From contig CAYJQC010000007.1 of NCBI GenBank assembly GCA_964372215.1, forward strand, positions 1 to 64,000: 64,000 bases of DNA, given 5' to 3'. Each line of letters opens with the position of its first letter. The stretch's first letter is position 1. The notes under the pieces were generated by a model. That model was not told where the DNA came from and ran no database searches. It saw nothing but the letters and a program-made list of their open reading frames with translations. Below are positions 49,856 through 58,802 of this stretch, piece by piece. Source of the stretch: DAIMFL01 sp964372215 (lineage in GTDB: Bacteria; Pseudomonadota; Alphaproteobacteria; Dongiales; Dongiaceae). Position numbers and translations under genes: made by a program.

Positions 49856-50022
49856 GCCGCCCGCCGCTTGGCCCGGATCGACCAGGCGACACCGATCAGG
49901 GCGACGGCGGCCCCCACCGCCGTTTCCAGGGTACCGGCATCGAGCGCGCCGGTCGCGACGAAATAGCCGCCGACGGCGGTCAGGAAATGGCGGGCGATGC
50001 CGCCGACGATCTCGGCATTCAT
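49852..50022 (-). CDS. Phage holin-like small membrane protein (Pam3-gp28 type)
   Basis: A 56-residue protein with two hydrophobic segments, about 5-22 (VGGIARHFLTAVGGYFVA) and 32-50 (VGAAVALIGVAWSIRA), and a basic tail KRR. The pattern RHFLTA..G......G followed by VG....L.G..WS...KRR is that of the Pam3-gp28-type putative phage holins. Holins make pores in the inner membrane at phage lysis. ATG 50022 follows AAAGGAAC; ten further upstream codons with a GTT/ATG alternative are less likely. Confidence 0.7.
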   Translation of the reverse strand: MNAEIVGGIARHFLTAVGGYFVATGALDAGTLETAVGAAVALIGVAWSIRAKRRAA

Positions 50023-50254
50023 GGACGGTTCCTTTCGGGTTCCGGGTTGCAAAGGCGTGCGGTCGCGCGGCCCGCGAGGGAACCGGCGCTGCGTGCGGGA
50101 GTCATGTGCAGGAAGTCGACTCGTGGGGCGACCGGGCGGCGCGCGGGAGTCTCAGCGGGCGCATATACCCGCCATCGCACCGACGCCTACGACGCTGTGG
50201 GCTTGCGTGGCTTTGGACGCCGTGCGCGCGTGAGGTTCGGCGCTACCAAACCTC

Positions 50255-50533
50255 TCAACGCCACCAGCCGGCGGCGTGATCGACGAGCCATGCGGCGGCG
50301 CCCGCGGCCAAGAGCAACAGCCCGCCGAGCTTCGCCGCGGTGATCGCGGCGCCGCGTCCCATGTTGAAGGCCTCGGTCAGGCGATCGAGTTTCTCCTCGA
50401 TCGCGGTCAGGCGATCGTCGATGCTGCGCTCCATGATGCCGACCTTGTCCTCGAGCCCTTGCAGCCGCCCCTCGAGGCGGCCGACATCTCGCGCCATGGC
50501 ATCCATCCCGTCCTCCCACTGCTTTTGTGCCAT
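50255..50533 (-). CDS. Phage-linked coiled-coil membrane protein
   Basis: A 92-residue protein: a heptad-rich helix at about 8-55 (GRLEGRLQGLEDKVGIMERS and DDRLTAIEEKLDRLTEAF) followed by one membrane segment at about 65-85 (AAKLGGLLLLAAGAAAWLVD). This layout is frequent among phage proteins near holin genes, where it may act as a holin accessory or inner-membrane spanin. It lies between the adhesin and the holin-like gene. ATG 50506 has a better ribosome site (GGGAGGAC) and is an alternative start. Confidence 0.6.
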   Translation of the reverse strand: MAQKQWEDGMDAMARDVGRLEGRLQGLEDKVGIMERSIDDRLTAIEEKLDRLTEAFNMGRGAAITAAKLGGLLLLAAGAAAWLVDHAAGWWR

Positions 50534-50644
50534 AGCCCAAGTCGAAATATCGAAGGTAATGCTCTTGCTGAAATTGCTCTTGACTGACCGCCTCGAACTA
50601 AGGTCAAAGCGCGAGGGGTCTCCCCTCAGTTCGCGGAGCTCGAC

Positions 50645-50758
50645 ATGATTCGCGTCAACATTGAGAAGGATGGTCGCCCAGAACTACTGCCTATGCTAGT
50701 CAGGTCCTGCACAGCCGACAACGCAACGCTGAAAGAACAGAATGAAATCGATAGCTAG
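50645..50758 (+). CDS. 37-residue leader ORF coupled to the methyltransferase
   Basis: ATG 50645 follows CGGAGCTCGAC, a good ribosome-binding arrangement, and opens a 37-codon frame MIRVNIEKDGRPELLPMLVR... ending at TAG 50758, which overlaps the methyltransferase start by 17 bases. The composition is protein-like and, like the next gene, AT-richer than the surroundings. It may be a translational coupler or a small partner protein. No family is recognised. Confidence 0.4.
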   Translation: MIRVNIEKDGRPELLPMLVRSCTADNATLKEQNEIDS

Positions 50759-51410
50759 AAAATTATTGACGGCCCGTGCCAATCAGTACCTGTCACGAAC
50801 AGGCGTGCTCCCGCTGCTCCGATCGGGAGATCCATCGGAAATTGCTTCTGATCTACTAGACCTTGCCAATCTTCACGCGGCAGTTCTGAAGCGTCGGCCA
50901 ACCGTCATTCTCGAGTTTGGGACAGGGTTTTCGACAATCGTTTTGGCCCACGCCATGGGGCCCGGCGGCCGGCTATACAGTTTGGATGCCAATGAAGAGT
51001 GGATTAACAATGCGAAATCAAAAATCCCACATCACTTGTCAGATAGAATCGTATTTCAACACAGCTCTGCAAAAATAGACGTCCACAATGGAGAATTGTG
51101 TCACTTCTATGATCGATTGCCTGATATTGTTCCCGACTTCATATATCTTGATGGACCCGGAACTGACGACATTCAAGGCGATGTCCGAGGACTTACTTTT
51201 CAGCCCGGAGATCAAGTCCGTCAGCAAGTCTCTGCAGATATTTTACTCTACGAAAGCACCCTAAAGAAGGGCGCAACAATAATCGTTGATTCTCGTTACA
51301 ATAACGTGCACTTCCTGATAAGGAATCTGCGTAGGCGTTGGCGCATTCGAATGGACCGTATCCGTCGACAAACAACCTTTGTCTTGATGGAACATACTGG
51401 CCGTCAGTAA
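50742..51410 (+). CDS. Class I SAM-dependent methyltransferase-like protein, lower GC
   Basis: A 222-residue protein with the SAM-binding pattern ILEFGTGFSTIVLAHAMG near 56-73, followed by acidic YSLDANEEW near 79-87, DFIYLDGPGTDD near 129-140 and a strand IIVDSRYNN near 182-190. The substrate is unknown. Codon use and base composition are clearly AT-richer than neighbouring genes, and it runs opposite to the phage genes; both are signs of recent transfer, as in phage 'moron' cargo. Its 3' end overlaps the adhesin gene end by seven bases. Confidence 0.7.
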   Translation: MKSIARKLLTARANQYLSRTGVLPLLRSGDPSEIASDLLDLANLHAAVLKRRPTVILEFGTGFSTIVLAHAMGPGGRLYSLDANEEWINNAKSKIPHHLSDRIVFQHSSAKIDVHNGELCHFYDRLPDIVPDFIYLDGPGTDDIQGDVRGLTFQPGDQVRQQVSADILLYESTLKKGATIIVDSRYNNVHFLIRNLRRRWRIRMDRIRRQTTFVLMEHTGRQ

Positions 51411-52255
51411 ATGATGACAACCCGGCCCGGGTTACCGGCCCCACCTGCACCTGTTCCTCCTGTTGCTCCCTGACCTGCGGCATTCCCGTAGTCGACATCA
51501 CTGCTTTCGGCGGCCAAATTTCCGGAGCTACTTGCCTCATTCGCATTAGTACCAGTGGTCAGAGAAGATCCCCCACCTCCACCGCCTCCAAAGGAAAGGC
51601 CAGAACCTCCGCCACCTCCGCCTCCGAAGTGCCCTGCACCTCCGCCTCCGCCATGGCCACTATCTCCGCCTCCGGAGCCACCGCCGTTCAATCCCCCTGA
51701 CGCTCCTCCCGGCGTAGGCCCGCCGCCGCCACCCTGACTAGCTGCGCCTCCATTGCCCCCCGAAGATCCCGCTGCCCCGCCAGCCACGTCAGTGCCACCA
51801 GCGCCTCCTCTGGATGTCCCTCCAGGTCCTCCGGTATCTCCGCCTGTGCCACCAGCCCCGCCGCTGCCGGCGCCCTCAGTTCCGCCGCCACCGCCGCCGG
51901 CACTCGCACAGCACAGAAAAGCGGTGGATCGTAGAACTGCGGAATAGCCGCCCCCACCACCAGGCCGCTGCACCGCTCCCCCGGACCCACCGCCCCCGAC
52001 ACGAACTGTCAGAGTTTCGCCAGGCGATACCGCAATTTCGCAGGCAGCTAGCGCTCCACCGCCCCCGCTACCGCCCAGAAGCGCTCCATTCCCGCCACCC
52101 CCACCCCCGCCGCCGCCCCAGCACTTGACGATGATCTCGGACACGTGGCCCGGCACCACGAACGGCGTGCCGGCGGTCGCGGTCGTGAACACGGCGCGCT
52201 CGGCGAATGATTGTCCGCCGGCGCCGAAACCGGAGAGCTGCGTGACGCTAAGCAT
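51404..52255 (-). CDS. Glycine-rich phage tail adhesin-like protein
   Basis: A 283-residue protein with about 85% of residues 50-280 being Gly, Ser, Ala or Thr. It begins MLSVTQLSGFGAGGQSFAER, includes a conserved-looking TPFVVPGHVSEIIVKCWGGG near 30-49, glycine runs that could pack as polyglycine-II helices, and ends NPGRVVIIY. This architecture is typical of glycine-rich phage tail adhesins and related tail-fibre tips. ATG 52255 overlaps the upstream tail gene by eight bases. Confidence 0.7.
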   Translation of the reverse strand: MLSVTQLSGFGAGGQSFAERAVFTTATAGTPFVVPGHVSEIIVKCWGGGGGGGGGNGALLGGSGGGGALAACEIAVSPGETLTVRVGGGGSGGAVQRPGGGGGYSAVLRSTAFLCCASAGGGGGGTEGAGSGGAGGTGGDTGGPGGTSRGGAGGTDVAGGAAGSSGGNGGAASQGGGGGPTPGGASGGLNGGGSGGGDSGHGGGGGAGHFGGGGGGGSGLSFGGGGGGGSSLTTGTNANEASSSGNLAAESSDVDYGNAAGQGATGGTGAGGAGNPGRVVIIY

Positions 52256-53273
52256 CGTTCCTCGCATCGGTGCTGTAGAACAGGCGCACGCCGATGAGCT
52301 GCGCGTCGGCGGCCAGGGTGTCGGCGCCATCGCCGGCATTGCGCGAGATCTGGAAGACGATCAGGTCGCCGTCCGCCGGAGTGCCGCCGAGGGTGACCGG
52401 CGCGGTCTCGGCGCTGCGGTGCAGGTCGCCAGAAGCGAGCAGCGCGTCGGTCACCTGCTGCGCGGCACCGAACGCCGCATCGAGCCCGTCGTCGTCGGAT
52501 GCGGCGAGGCCCTGCAGCCCCCAGACCACCGCACCGCTGCCGCTCGCCGCGGTCCACAGGAACTCGGCGCTCACCGTGCCGTTGTTCCAGGATTTCGGCA
52601 TGGCCGCGAGAAACTGGGCGTGCTCCTGCGCGGCGGCATCGAAGTCCAGGGTCCGCCGCATCACCTTGTTTGTCGCCGTCTCGCTCGTGCCCTGGCCGGC
52701 GCCGCCGGTGATGCGCGCCAGCATGGCGTTGGCCGGCACCCAGATCGTCTGCCTGCCCTGGAACGCCGCCGCCGCGGCCAGCCCGGCCGGCGTGACCGCG
52801 CGTTGCGCGTCGCTGCCGCCGGCGACCTCGCCGGCGTCGGCCAGCTCGACGGCTCCGGGTATCGTCGCCGATGCCCGGGGCATGGCAGGATTGGCCGCGC
52901 CGAGAACGCCCGCCGCGATCCGGTTCAGGCTGTTGTCGAGTCCGCCGCCGTCCCACGCGACGGTCACCGCCGTCTCGCTGGTGAAGCTCACCGCGGATAC
53001 GCTGCCATACAGGGTGAACGGCGCCGAGCCGCTCGCCCGCACGCGCCGGCCGACGTGATAGATCGCACTCTGGTCGCCGGCCACGGTGAACGAGGTGGCG
53101 CTGGCGTAGACCGGCACGTGGCCGAGATCGATCCACTCCGCGCTCTCGTACCAGGCGCGGATGTCGGCCTGCACCTGGCGCATGCCGTCGTTCACCGCCG
53201 ACGGCGCCATGCCTTCGGGAAACAGCGCCGTGTTGGCGGCGGGTGTGGTCGCATAGCTGCTGATGCCGGGCAT
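52248..53273 (-). CDS. Phage tail-fibre-like structural protein
   Basis: A 341-residue protein. The N-terminus MPGISSYATTPAANTALFPE and AVNDGMRQVQADIRAWYESA near 26-45, followed by EWIDLGHVPVYASATSFTVAG near 46-66, resembles the attachment region of tail fibres in phages of Proteobacteria. The middle contains IPGAVELADAGEVAGGSDAQ-like tail-fibre repeat sequence. The C-terminal half (LFYSTD...) is a likely carbohydrate- or receptor-interacting part. Its stop overlaps the start of the glycine-rich adhesin gene. Confidence 0.7.
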   Translation of the reverse strand: MPGISSYATTPAANTALFPEGMAPSAVNDGMRQVQADIRAWYESAEWIDLGHVPVYASATSFTVAGDQSAIYHVGRRVRASGSAPFTLYGSVSAVSFTSETAVTVAWDGGGLDNSLNRIAAGVLGAANPAMPRASATIPGAVELADAGEVAGGSDAQRAVTPAGLAAAAAFQGRQTIWVPANAMLARITGGAGQGTSETATNKVMRRTLDFDAAAQEHAQFLAAMPKSWNNGTVSAEFLWTAASGSGAVVWGLQGLAASDDDGLDAAFGAAQQVTDALLASGDLHRSAETAPVTLGGTPADGDLIVFQISRNAGDGADTLAADAQLIGVRLFYSTDARNDA

Positions 53274-53317
53274 CTCTCGTCTCCGCTGCGGTGGATGTGT
53301 CTGTCGGCGCCTGCGGC

Positions 53318-54139
53318 CTAGAGGCTGCCGAGGAGACCGCCGAGTCCGGCGCCCAATCCGGCCGAAAGCAGCCCGCCGCCCGGCACCAGCGCGCCGGCGA
53401 TACCGAGCCCCGCCTGGGCGCCCTGCAGGATCGAGCCGCCGATTCCACGCTCGCGCGGCTCGGTCGTGGTGTAGGTGCCGCCATAGTCGCCCTGGATCAG
53501 ACCCATGTACTGGGCCAGCTTGTTGTAGGGCAGCTGCTGGGCGAAGTTGTAGCGGGCGATCTGGTCGTTGATCTGTGCTTGCAGCATTTGCTCGCGGGTC
53601 TGTCCCACCGTCGCGAGCTGCGCGATGTCGTTGTAGTCGAGCTGCGCCAGTTGCGGCGCCAGGCCGAGCGCGTTCTGCATCGCGCTCCGCTCGTCGGCGT
53701 AGTTCTGGTAGGCGAGCGAAGCCGTGGCGTCGGCCAGGGCACGCGCCGTGGCCTCCTGATGCGCGCCGCTGGCATAGCGTCCCGACGCCGCGAACTGGCT
53801 GTCGAGCCGGGGCCGCACTTCGTTCGCGATCCGCCCTGCCATGCCGCTGAAATACGGATTTCCGGCGTTCAGATACTGCCCGCCCAGCGTGTTGAGCAGC
53901 TGCTGCCCGGCCGCCTGCTGGTAAGGCGAACCCGACATCGCGCGCGCCGCCTGGGCATTCAGCGCCGTCTCGGTTTCCGGCGCGAACCCGGCCACTGTCT
54001 GTCCGGCGTAATAGCCCGGGCCCGGCTGCTGATACAGCCGCTGCGCCTCGCCGAAGATCTCCCTGAGATAGGGCTGCTGGCCCGACCACGGGTCGGACTG
54101 CTGCACCGTGGTGGTGGTTCCCTTGCTTCCGCCGGACAT
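53318..54139 (-). CDS. Phage structural/ejection-like protein with glycine-rich hydrophobic tail
   Basis: A 273-residue protein. MSGGSKGTTTTVQQSDPWSG opens a Gln/Ala-rich helical body (YLREIFGEAQRLYQQPGPGY near 24-43; LAQLDYNDIAQL near 160-171). The last 40 residues are Gly/Ala/Leu-rich and could insert in a membrane, as seen in DNA-ejection proteins of short-tailed phages. The exact family is not recognised; a role in the virion is inferred from its neighbours. Confidence 0.6.
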   Translation of the reverse strand: MSGGSKGTTTTVQQSDPWSGQQPYLREIFGEAQRLYQQPGPGYYAGQTVAGFAPETETALNAQAARAMSGSPYQQAAGQQLLNTLGGQYLNAGNPYFSGMAGRIANEVRPRLDSQFAASGRYASGAHQEATARALADATASLAYQNYADERSAMQNALGLAPQLAQLDYNDIAQLATVGQTREQMLQAQINDQIARYNFAQQLPYNKLAQYMGLIQGDYGGTYTTTEPRERGIGGSILQGAQAGLGIAGALVPGGGLLSAGLGAGLGGLLGSL

Positions 54140-54153
54140 CGCTCGCTTCTCCC

Positions 54154-54567
54154 TCAGAGTCGTTTGCGCAGCAGGACATGCGTCTTCTTCCACTCGGGCA
54201 GCCGCCTTTCCCAGCCCGGCCGCCCCTGCAGCTCGAGCGCCGCGCAGCCTTGCCCGCGCGCCCAGTCGGCGATCGCATCGAGGTGATGGAGCCAGCGCCC
54301 GGACTCGTCGCCGGCACAAAACACCAGGCCGCAGCGCCTTTCCCGGGGATAGCTGACGATTTCGGTCACGCAGACCGCTTCGATCCGCTCGGGTTCCGAC
54401 CGATCGACCGCGATCCAGAGCTGCATTTCCCGCCGCAACAGGGCTGCGAATACGTCGCCGACGTCGTAGCGCCCGTCGGCATGGCGGCAGGCTCGCCGAA
54501 GCCGCGGCTCGACGAGCGGCCAGAGCGCCGGCACGTCCGCGCGCGAAATGCCGTTCAGTTCCGTCAC
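54154..54567 (-). CDS. Phage GNAT-like protein
   Basis: A 137-residue protein, VTELNGISRADVPALWPLVE at the start and a central beta-rich part LWIAVDRSEPERIEAVCVTE near 51-70, ending WKKTHVLLRKRL. This looks like the GNAT-fold proteins often found among tail genes in phages of Alphaproteobacteria. GTG 54567 overlaps the upstream stop (GTGA). Acetyltransferase activity is not assured since the acetyl-CoA loop is weak. Confidence 0.6.
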   Translation of the reverse strand: MTELNGISRADVPALWPLVEPRLRRACRHADGRYDVGDVFAALLRREMQLWIAVDRSEPERIEAVCVTEIVSYPRERRCGLVFCAGDESGRWLHHLDAIADWARGQGCAALELQGRPGWERRLPEWKKTHVLLRKRL

Positions 54568-55265
54568 CGCGGCCCGCCGAAATGGTCGAAGCCCCCGCCC
54601 CGGGACCCCGGTCCTCGGTTCGAGGCCCCGCCTCCCGATGAGCGGTCCGGCGCGCCGCCGGATGGCCCTCTGCCCGGTGTCGTCGTAAAGCCGCCCCCGA
54701 CACCGGGCGTGCCGACGCCGCCGGCTCGTCCCAGCGGCGTGCCCGGCGCCACCCGGCGATTGGCGTCGTTGACGAGACCGCGTATCCGGGCGTCGTTGAT
54801 TTTGTCGATAGCACTCTTGCGCGCCGCCTCGGCAAGCTCTCGAATCGCGAGCCCCGCAAGTCCAGCGACCCCCGGATTTGAGAACCCCAGGCCGATGCCG
54901 AACGGGTTCGCGATCGCGTCGCCGAAGGCGATGGCTTGGTCGTACCCGGTCAGCACTCCCGGCCCGGCTCCGACCGGATCGACCGGCTTTCCGACGCTGC
55001 GCCTGTCGCGGCCCGCGGACTCGCGCGCGTACTTGAACCGGGCGGCGGCAACGGTCGGCACCGGCTGTGCGGCCGGCGTCGAAGCCGGAACCGCAACGCC
55101 TGCCGGCACCGCCGGCTGGGGGAGCACCGGCATCGCATACGCCTGCAGCCGATAGGGCCCGAACCGGTCGAGATACTGGCCGATCAGCGTCGCATATGGG
55201 GGCAGCGCGGCGAGCCGGTTCGAGGCTTGCGGCAGGTCGTCGCCGGGCAACTGGCCGAACAACAT
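54564..55265 (-). CDS. Phage hypothetical protein, Gly/Pro-rich C-terminus
   Basis: A 233-residue protein. The N-terminal 60 residues (LPPYATLIGQYLDRFGPYRL) look structured; the middle contains YDQAIAFGDAIANPFGIGLG and helical AIRELAEAARKSAIDKINDA near 140-159; the last 60 residues are Gly/Ser/Pro-rich (GGGFTTTPGRGPSGG). No family recognised. Its stop is coupled to the GNAT-like gene, so it belongs to the structural operon. Confidence 0.55.
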   Translation of the reverse strand: MLFGQLPGDDLPQASNRLAALPPYATLIGQYLDRFGPYRLQAYAMPVLPQPAVPAGVAVPASTPAAQPVPTVAAARFKYARESAGRDRRSVGKPVDPVGAGPGVLTGYDQAIAFGDAIANPFGIGLGFSNPGVAGLAGLAIRELAEAARKSAIDKINDARIRGLVNDANRRVAPGTPLGRAGGVGTPGVGGGFTTTPGRGPSGGAPDRSSGGGASNRGPGSRGGGFDHFGGPR

Positions 55266-55417
55266 GACAGGGCTCCCGATACTTGTTGATGAACGGCACG
55301 GGCCGCCGCCGCCGCGACCCAGCCCGGCGTGTCTACGAGACCTCGCCGGCGCAGGGCGCGCTTCGCGGCAGCCCGGCCCGTCGCGCCGCTTCCGGGAAGG
55401 CGCGACGGAAAACGGCT

Positions 55418-55735
55418 TCAACCGATGATGATGTAGGCGAACGTCCGGTCGGTCAGTGCCGCGGTGGCATGGGTCAGCTCGAAGCTGCCGGTTGCGCGCG
55501 ACGAGACATGCAGCGAGCCTGCGGCGATCTCGGCGGCCGCGTTCGCGCTGAGCGGCGACAGTCCGATGAAGCTGCCGACGCTGGCGCGGCTGTCGGCGAC
55601 TGCGGTCGTCGGCTGGTCGGCCGCAAGCGTGACCGCGCCGGTGCAGTTGAGCTTGCCGAGGTTCAATCGGTTGACGATCGCCGCCAGGCCGCGCAGATCG
55701 GTCCCTGCCGGCGCTCCCGGGAACCCGGCGCTCAC
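55418..55735 (-). CDS. Small phage hypothetical protein
   Basis: A 105-residue protein, starting at GTG 55735 (VSAGFPGAPAGTDLRGLAAI), coupled by GTGA to the upstream gene. It includes IVNRLNLGKLNCTGAVTLAA near 20-39 and beta-rich GSFELTHATAALTDRTFAYI at the end. This resembles short phage proteins of short-tailed phages with an INRLNLGKLN..G.VTL pattern. Function unknown. A 152-base spacer follows before the next gene. Confidence 0.55.
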   Translation of the reverse strand: MSAGFPGAPAGTDLRGLAAIVNRLNLGKLNCTGAVTLAADQPTTAVADSRASVGSFIGLSPLSANAAAEIAAGSLHVSSRATGSFELTHATAALTDRTFAYIIIG

Positions 55736-57189
55736 TGAAGTCCCTCGGGCTGCGCCACGATCTCGATGCCCTGCAGATGTTCCCAAGGATCCCCGGCGGG
55801 CAGCGAGACGCGCGCCCGATGATAGCGCCCGGCCGCGCGTACCGGGCACTCGCCCAGCGCATTCAAGGGTGCGTCCACGCCCCACATCACGGCGTCGACC
55901 TGGCGGTTGCGCGCGCCGATACGCACGACCGGCGTGCCGCGCTCGACCACCGGCCGCACCGCGGTGACCAGGGCACGGCGGCCGGGAAACAGCTGCGCCT
56001 CGCCGGTCTCGACCGCCGCCGCCAGGCTGTCGCCGGTGAACAGGCAGAGCCGATGGCCGGTATCGAAGGCCGACAGCAGGATCAGCCCGCCGGTCCAGAC
56101 GCGCGAGTCGAGCGAAAACCCGAGCAGATCGAGACTCGCCGAAACACCGTCCAGGTCGTCGAGCGTCACCGAGGCCCCCGACAGCGAGCGCTGGACGATC
56201 TCGGCCTCGATCTCCGCCTCGGACCAGCGCCCGGCCGTCCAGTTGTAGATCAGCAGCCGGTTTGGCGTGCCGTCGGCACTGTCCTGCCCGGGATAGGACA
56301 GCACATACAGCTTGCTGATCGGATCGATGGCCGCGCTGATGCGGTGCAGGTACGATTGGTTGACCTTGCGCCAGAAATGTTTGTCGATCTTCTGGTCGCC
56401 GATCGGCAGCACCTCGCGTCCGTCCACCAGGGCGTAGAAGCCGTCGGTGTCGAGGAAGAACGTGGTCGCCTCGAAGCTGGCCACCGACCCCTCGGCGACG
56501 ACACCGCGGTTCCGGGCGATCTCGTCGAACTGGAAGATCACGGGTGCGCCGACATAGGTCATGCGCTTGATCGAGCGTTCCTGCAGCACGGTGCCATACT
56601 CGCCGCCGACGACGCCCTGCACCCAGCCGCCGTCGGGCAGATCCTGGCTGTCCGACTGGGTCGTTCCCGACGGGGTCCAGTCCTCCGCATTGTCGATGGC
56701 CGACCACTGGACCCGGCCGGCATAGCCGCTGACCCGGCCCATGACCAGGAAATCGCGCACCACCGCCGCGAACCGCGCCACCGGCGCGCCGCCGCCCAGG
56801 GCTCCGAACCGGCTGCTGGTGCCGAGCTGCCATTTCTGCGGCGCGTCGACGCCGTTCATGGCGATCACCAAGGCCCCGAACTGGCTGAAGCTCCAGGCGC
56901 CGTCTGCCGGCGTCGAGTACGGGCCGCCGACATCGCGGGTCGCGTCTGCCCAGCTCTGCCCGTCGAGCGCATACAGCTTGGCCGCGTCGCCGGCGAAATT
57001 GTGGACGTTGCCGCCGGAGTCGCGGGTCGCGAAGGCCCCCTGGCAGCGGCTGTCCAGCGCGTTCGAGTACACGCTCAGGCTGGCGAGCGGCCGATAGCTT
57101 GCGGCGGCCGGCACCACATTCAGCGCCGCCGTCGCGCCCGGGTGCTGGAAGTCCGGCAGATCCGGCCTGAATTCGCCGATTGGAATCAT
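55732..57189 (-). CDS. P22 gp10-like head-closure/tail stabilisation protein
   Basis: A 485-residue beta-rich protein. MIPIGEFRPDLPDFQHPGAT at the start, AALNVVPAAASYRPLASLSV near 21-40, and GGEYGTVLQERSIKRMTYVG near 206-225 resemble a large phage family whose members, like P22 gp10, form the propeller-shaped hub that closes the connector. EATTFFLDTDGFYALVDGRE near 253-272 and LYVLSYPGQDSADGTPNRLL are further propeller-type strands. It is coupled on both sides (ATGA upstream, GTGA downstream). Confidence 0.65.
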   Translation of the reverse strand: MIPIGEFRPDLPDFQHPGATAALNVVPAAASYRPLASLSVYSNALDSRCQGAFATRDSGGNVHNFAGDAAKLYALDGQSWADATRDVGGPYSTPADGAWSFSQFGALVIAMNGVDAPQKWQLGTSSRFGALGGGAPVARFAAVVRDFLVMGRVSGYAGRVQWSAIDNAEDWTPSGTTQSDSQDLPDGGWVQGVVGGEYGTVLQERSIKRMTYVGAPVIFQFDEIARNRGVVAEGSVASFEATTFFLDTDGFYALVDGREVLPIGDQKIDKHFWRKVNQSYLHRISAAIDPISKLYVLSYPGQDSADGTPNRLLIYNWTAGRWSEAEIEAEIVQRSLSGASVTLDDLDGVSASLDLLGFSLDSRVWTGGLILLSAFDTGHRLCLFTGDSLAAAVETGEAQLFPGRRALVTAVRPVVERGTPVVRIGARNRQVDAVMWGVDAPLNALGECPVRAAGRYHRARVSLPAGDPWEHLQGIEIVAQPEGLQ

Positions 57190-58751
57190 GGCGTCCACCC
57201 TCCGTCCGCGCTCTGCACCGCGCTCCAGCTCGTTGCCGTGCCCGGGTCTTTCGACCATCCGGGGCTGGCGGGATCGCGCGCCTGCCATCCACCGGCGCCG
57301 GCGACGCTTGCCGTCCAGGATTGGGCATTGGCGGGCAAGTCGGCCCACTGCCCCCGTTGAACCCAGGGCGCCCCGATCCAGGACGCGAGTTCGGCTCCGA
57401 TCAGCGTGATCGCCAGGTCCCAGTGGGCCTGGACGTTGCCGATACCCGGCACTCCGGCGGCGCCCGCAACCTCGATCCGCTGCTCGACCAAAGACGCGAC
57501 GGCGCCCAGACCCAAGGTCGTCGCGACGCCGGCCGGGTGTTCCGTCTCGGACACCAATGCCACGCTGCTGCCGAGCCCGGCCTCGGACTGCAGCCCTGCC
57601 GCCGGCGCGATCTGGTCGCCCCCGACCAGAGCAACCCCGGGGGCGCCGTCGGCCCCGGTGCCGCCGACCACGAAATCGACGCTGGCGAGCGCGCCGGCCG
57701 AACCGATGAAACCGGTGACGCCGCCGCCGGCGACCGCCGCCGTCTGGCTCAGGATGACCGTCGTGGGCGCAAGCGCCGTGCTGCCCTGGATCCCGGCGAC
57801 CGACGTCACAACCTGTGCGTCGACGGTGACCTCGCCCACCTGCACCGTCGACGAGACCGGACCTGCATCGACACCGAGATCGAAGCTTGTGCCAACGCTG
57901 GCGAGCTGGACCGCGGCAGCGACTCCGCCGGCCGCCGCCACCAGATCGGTACCGACCGCCGGATCGCCGACGATGCCGGTTGCATCGACACCGCCGACGT
58001 CCAACACCGAGTCCGCCGTGCCGGTGGCCGCGCCGAGCCCGCCCGTGGCGAGCACGCCGCCGGCGGAAGCCGTGGCGTCCACTGCGGCAGCCGCCGCCAG
58101 TATCTCCAGGACGTAGACGGCCCAGGCATCGCTGGCGCTGGCCGTGGCATCGATCGTGTACGAACCGGCGGTAGCCGCGCTCTTGGCGCCGGCCCAGTAG
58201 GACAGATCGCTGCTGGTCGAGATGCCGGTCGCACCATCGGCCAGCTCCGTGACGCCGGAGCCGGGGCTCCACGGATCGCCGTCGCCGCCGGCCAGATTGG
58301 CGATGCCGATGACCAGGCTGTCGGCCGCCGTCGTCGTCACGCTGCCGGAGGCGCTGGTGCTGCTGCCCTGGGCGCTGCCCGTCGCGCCGACCGGTGTGGT
58401 CTGATCGACGCCGCTGATTTCGAGGACGATCACCGCGTCGCGACTGACCGACGAGCTGTAGGAGACCGAGAGACTTGCCGTGGTCGAGGCTGCCGGGGCC
58501 ACGAGCCTCCACAGCTCGATGGCCATGTACTCGGAACTGGACTTCTTGAAGCCGCCGATCCTCGTTCCCGGGTTGCCGTTCCACGTCATCGCGCTGACGA
58601 TGCTGTCGTCGCCGCTGATCGTGGTTTCCCACAGGACTGCAACCAACAGGGCACGGTCGTCGGCTGCGCCGGTCGTCACCGATTGGACGGCGGCGCTGCG
58701 GCTATTCGTGCTGGCGTTGACGACGACCTGCTCTACGACGGGGATCGCCAC
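57186..58751 (-). CDS. Large Ala/Gly/Val-rich phage structural protein
   Basis: A 521-residue protein. Residues 1-220 are a beta-sandwich-like region (VVVNASTNSRSAAVQSVTTG; YMAIELWRLVAPAASTTASL; SVSRDAVIVLEISGVDQTTP). From about 220 to 455 it is a long, repetitive Ala/Gly/Val/Ser region with short repeats such as AAAGGVAAA. The last 60 residues are Trp-rich (WIGAPWVQRGQW; GGWQARDPASPGW), resembling repeated Trp motifs of tail or decoration proteins. Function unknown. Confidence 0.6.
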   Translation of the reverse strand: MAIPVVEQVVVNASTNSRSAAVQSVTTGAADDRALLVAVLWETTISGDDSIVSAMTWNGNPGTRIGGFKKSSSEYMAIELWRLVAPAASTTASLSVSYSSSVSRDAVIVLEISGVDQTTPVGATGSAQGSSTSASGSVTTTAADSLVIGIANLAGGDGDPWSPGSGVTELADGATGISTSSDLSYWAGAKSAATAGSYTIDATASASDAWAVYVLEILAAAAAVDATASAGGVLATGGLGAATGTADSVLDVGGVDATGIVGDPAVGTDLVAAAGGVAAAVQLASVGTSFDLGVDAGPVSSTVQVGEVTVDAQVVTSVAGIQGSTALAPTTVILSQTAAVAGGGVTGFIGSAGALASVDFVVGGTGADGAPGVALVGGDQIAPAAGLQSEAGLGSSVALVSETEHPAGVATTLGLGAVASLVEQRIEVAGAAGVPGIGNVQAHWDLAITLIGAELASWIGAPWVQRGQWADLPANAQSWTASVAGAGGWQARDPASPGWSKDPGTATSWSAVQSADGGWTP

Positions 58752-58802
58752 TCAACCCTCCCCGTTCTCGACCTGCCTGAGGGCAACACGTCGGGCCCCG
58801 CG

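Noticed and set aside
51555..51947. Two proline-rich plus-strand frames
   Set aside because: Complement of the glycine codons of the tail adhesin gene.
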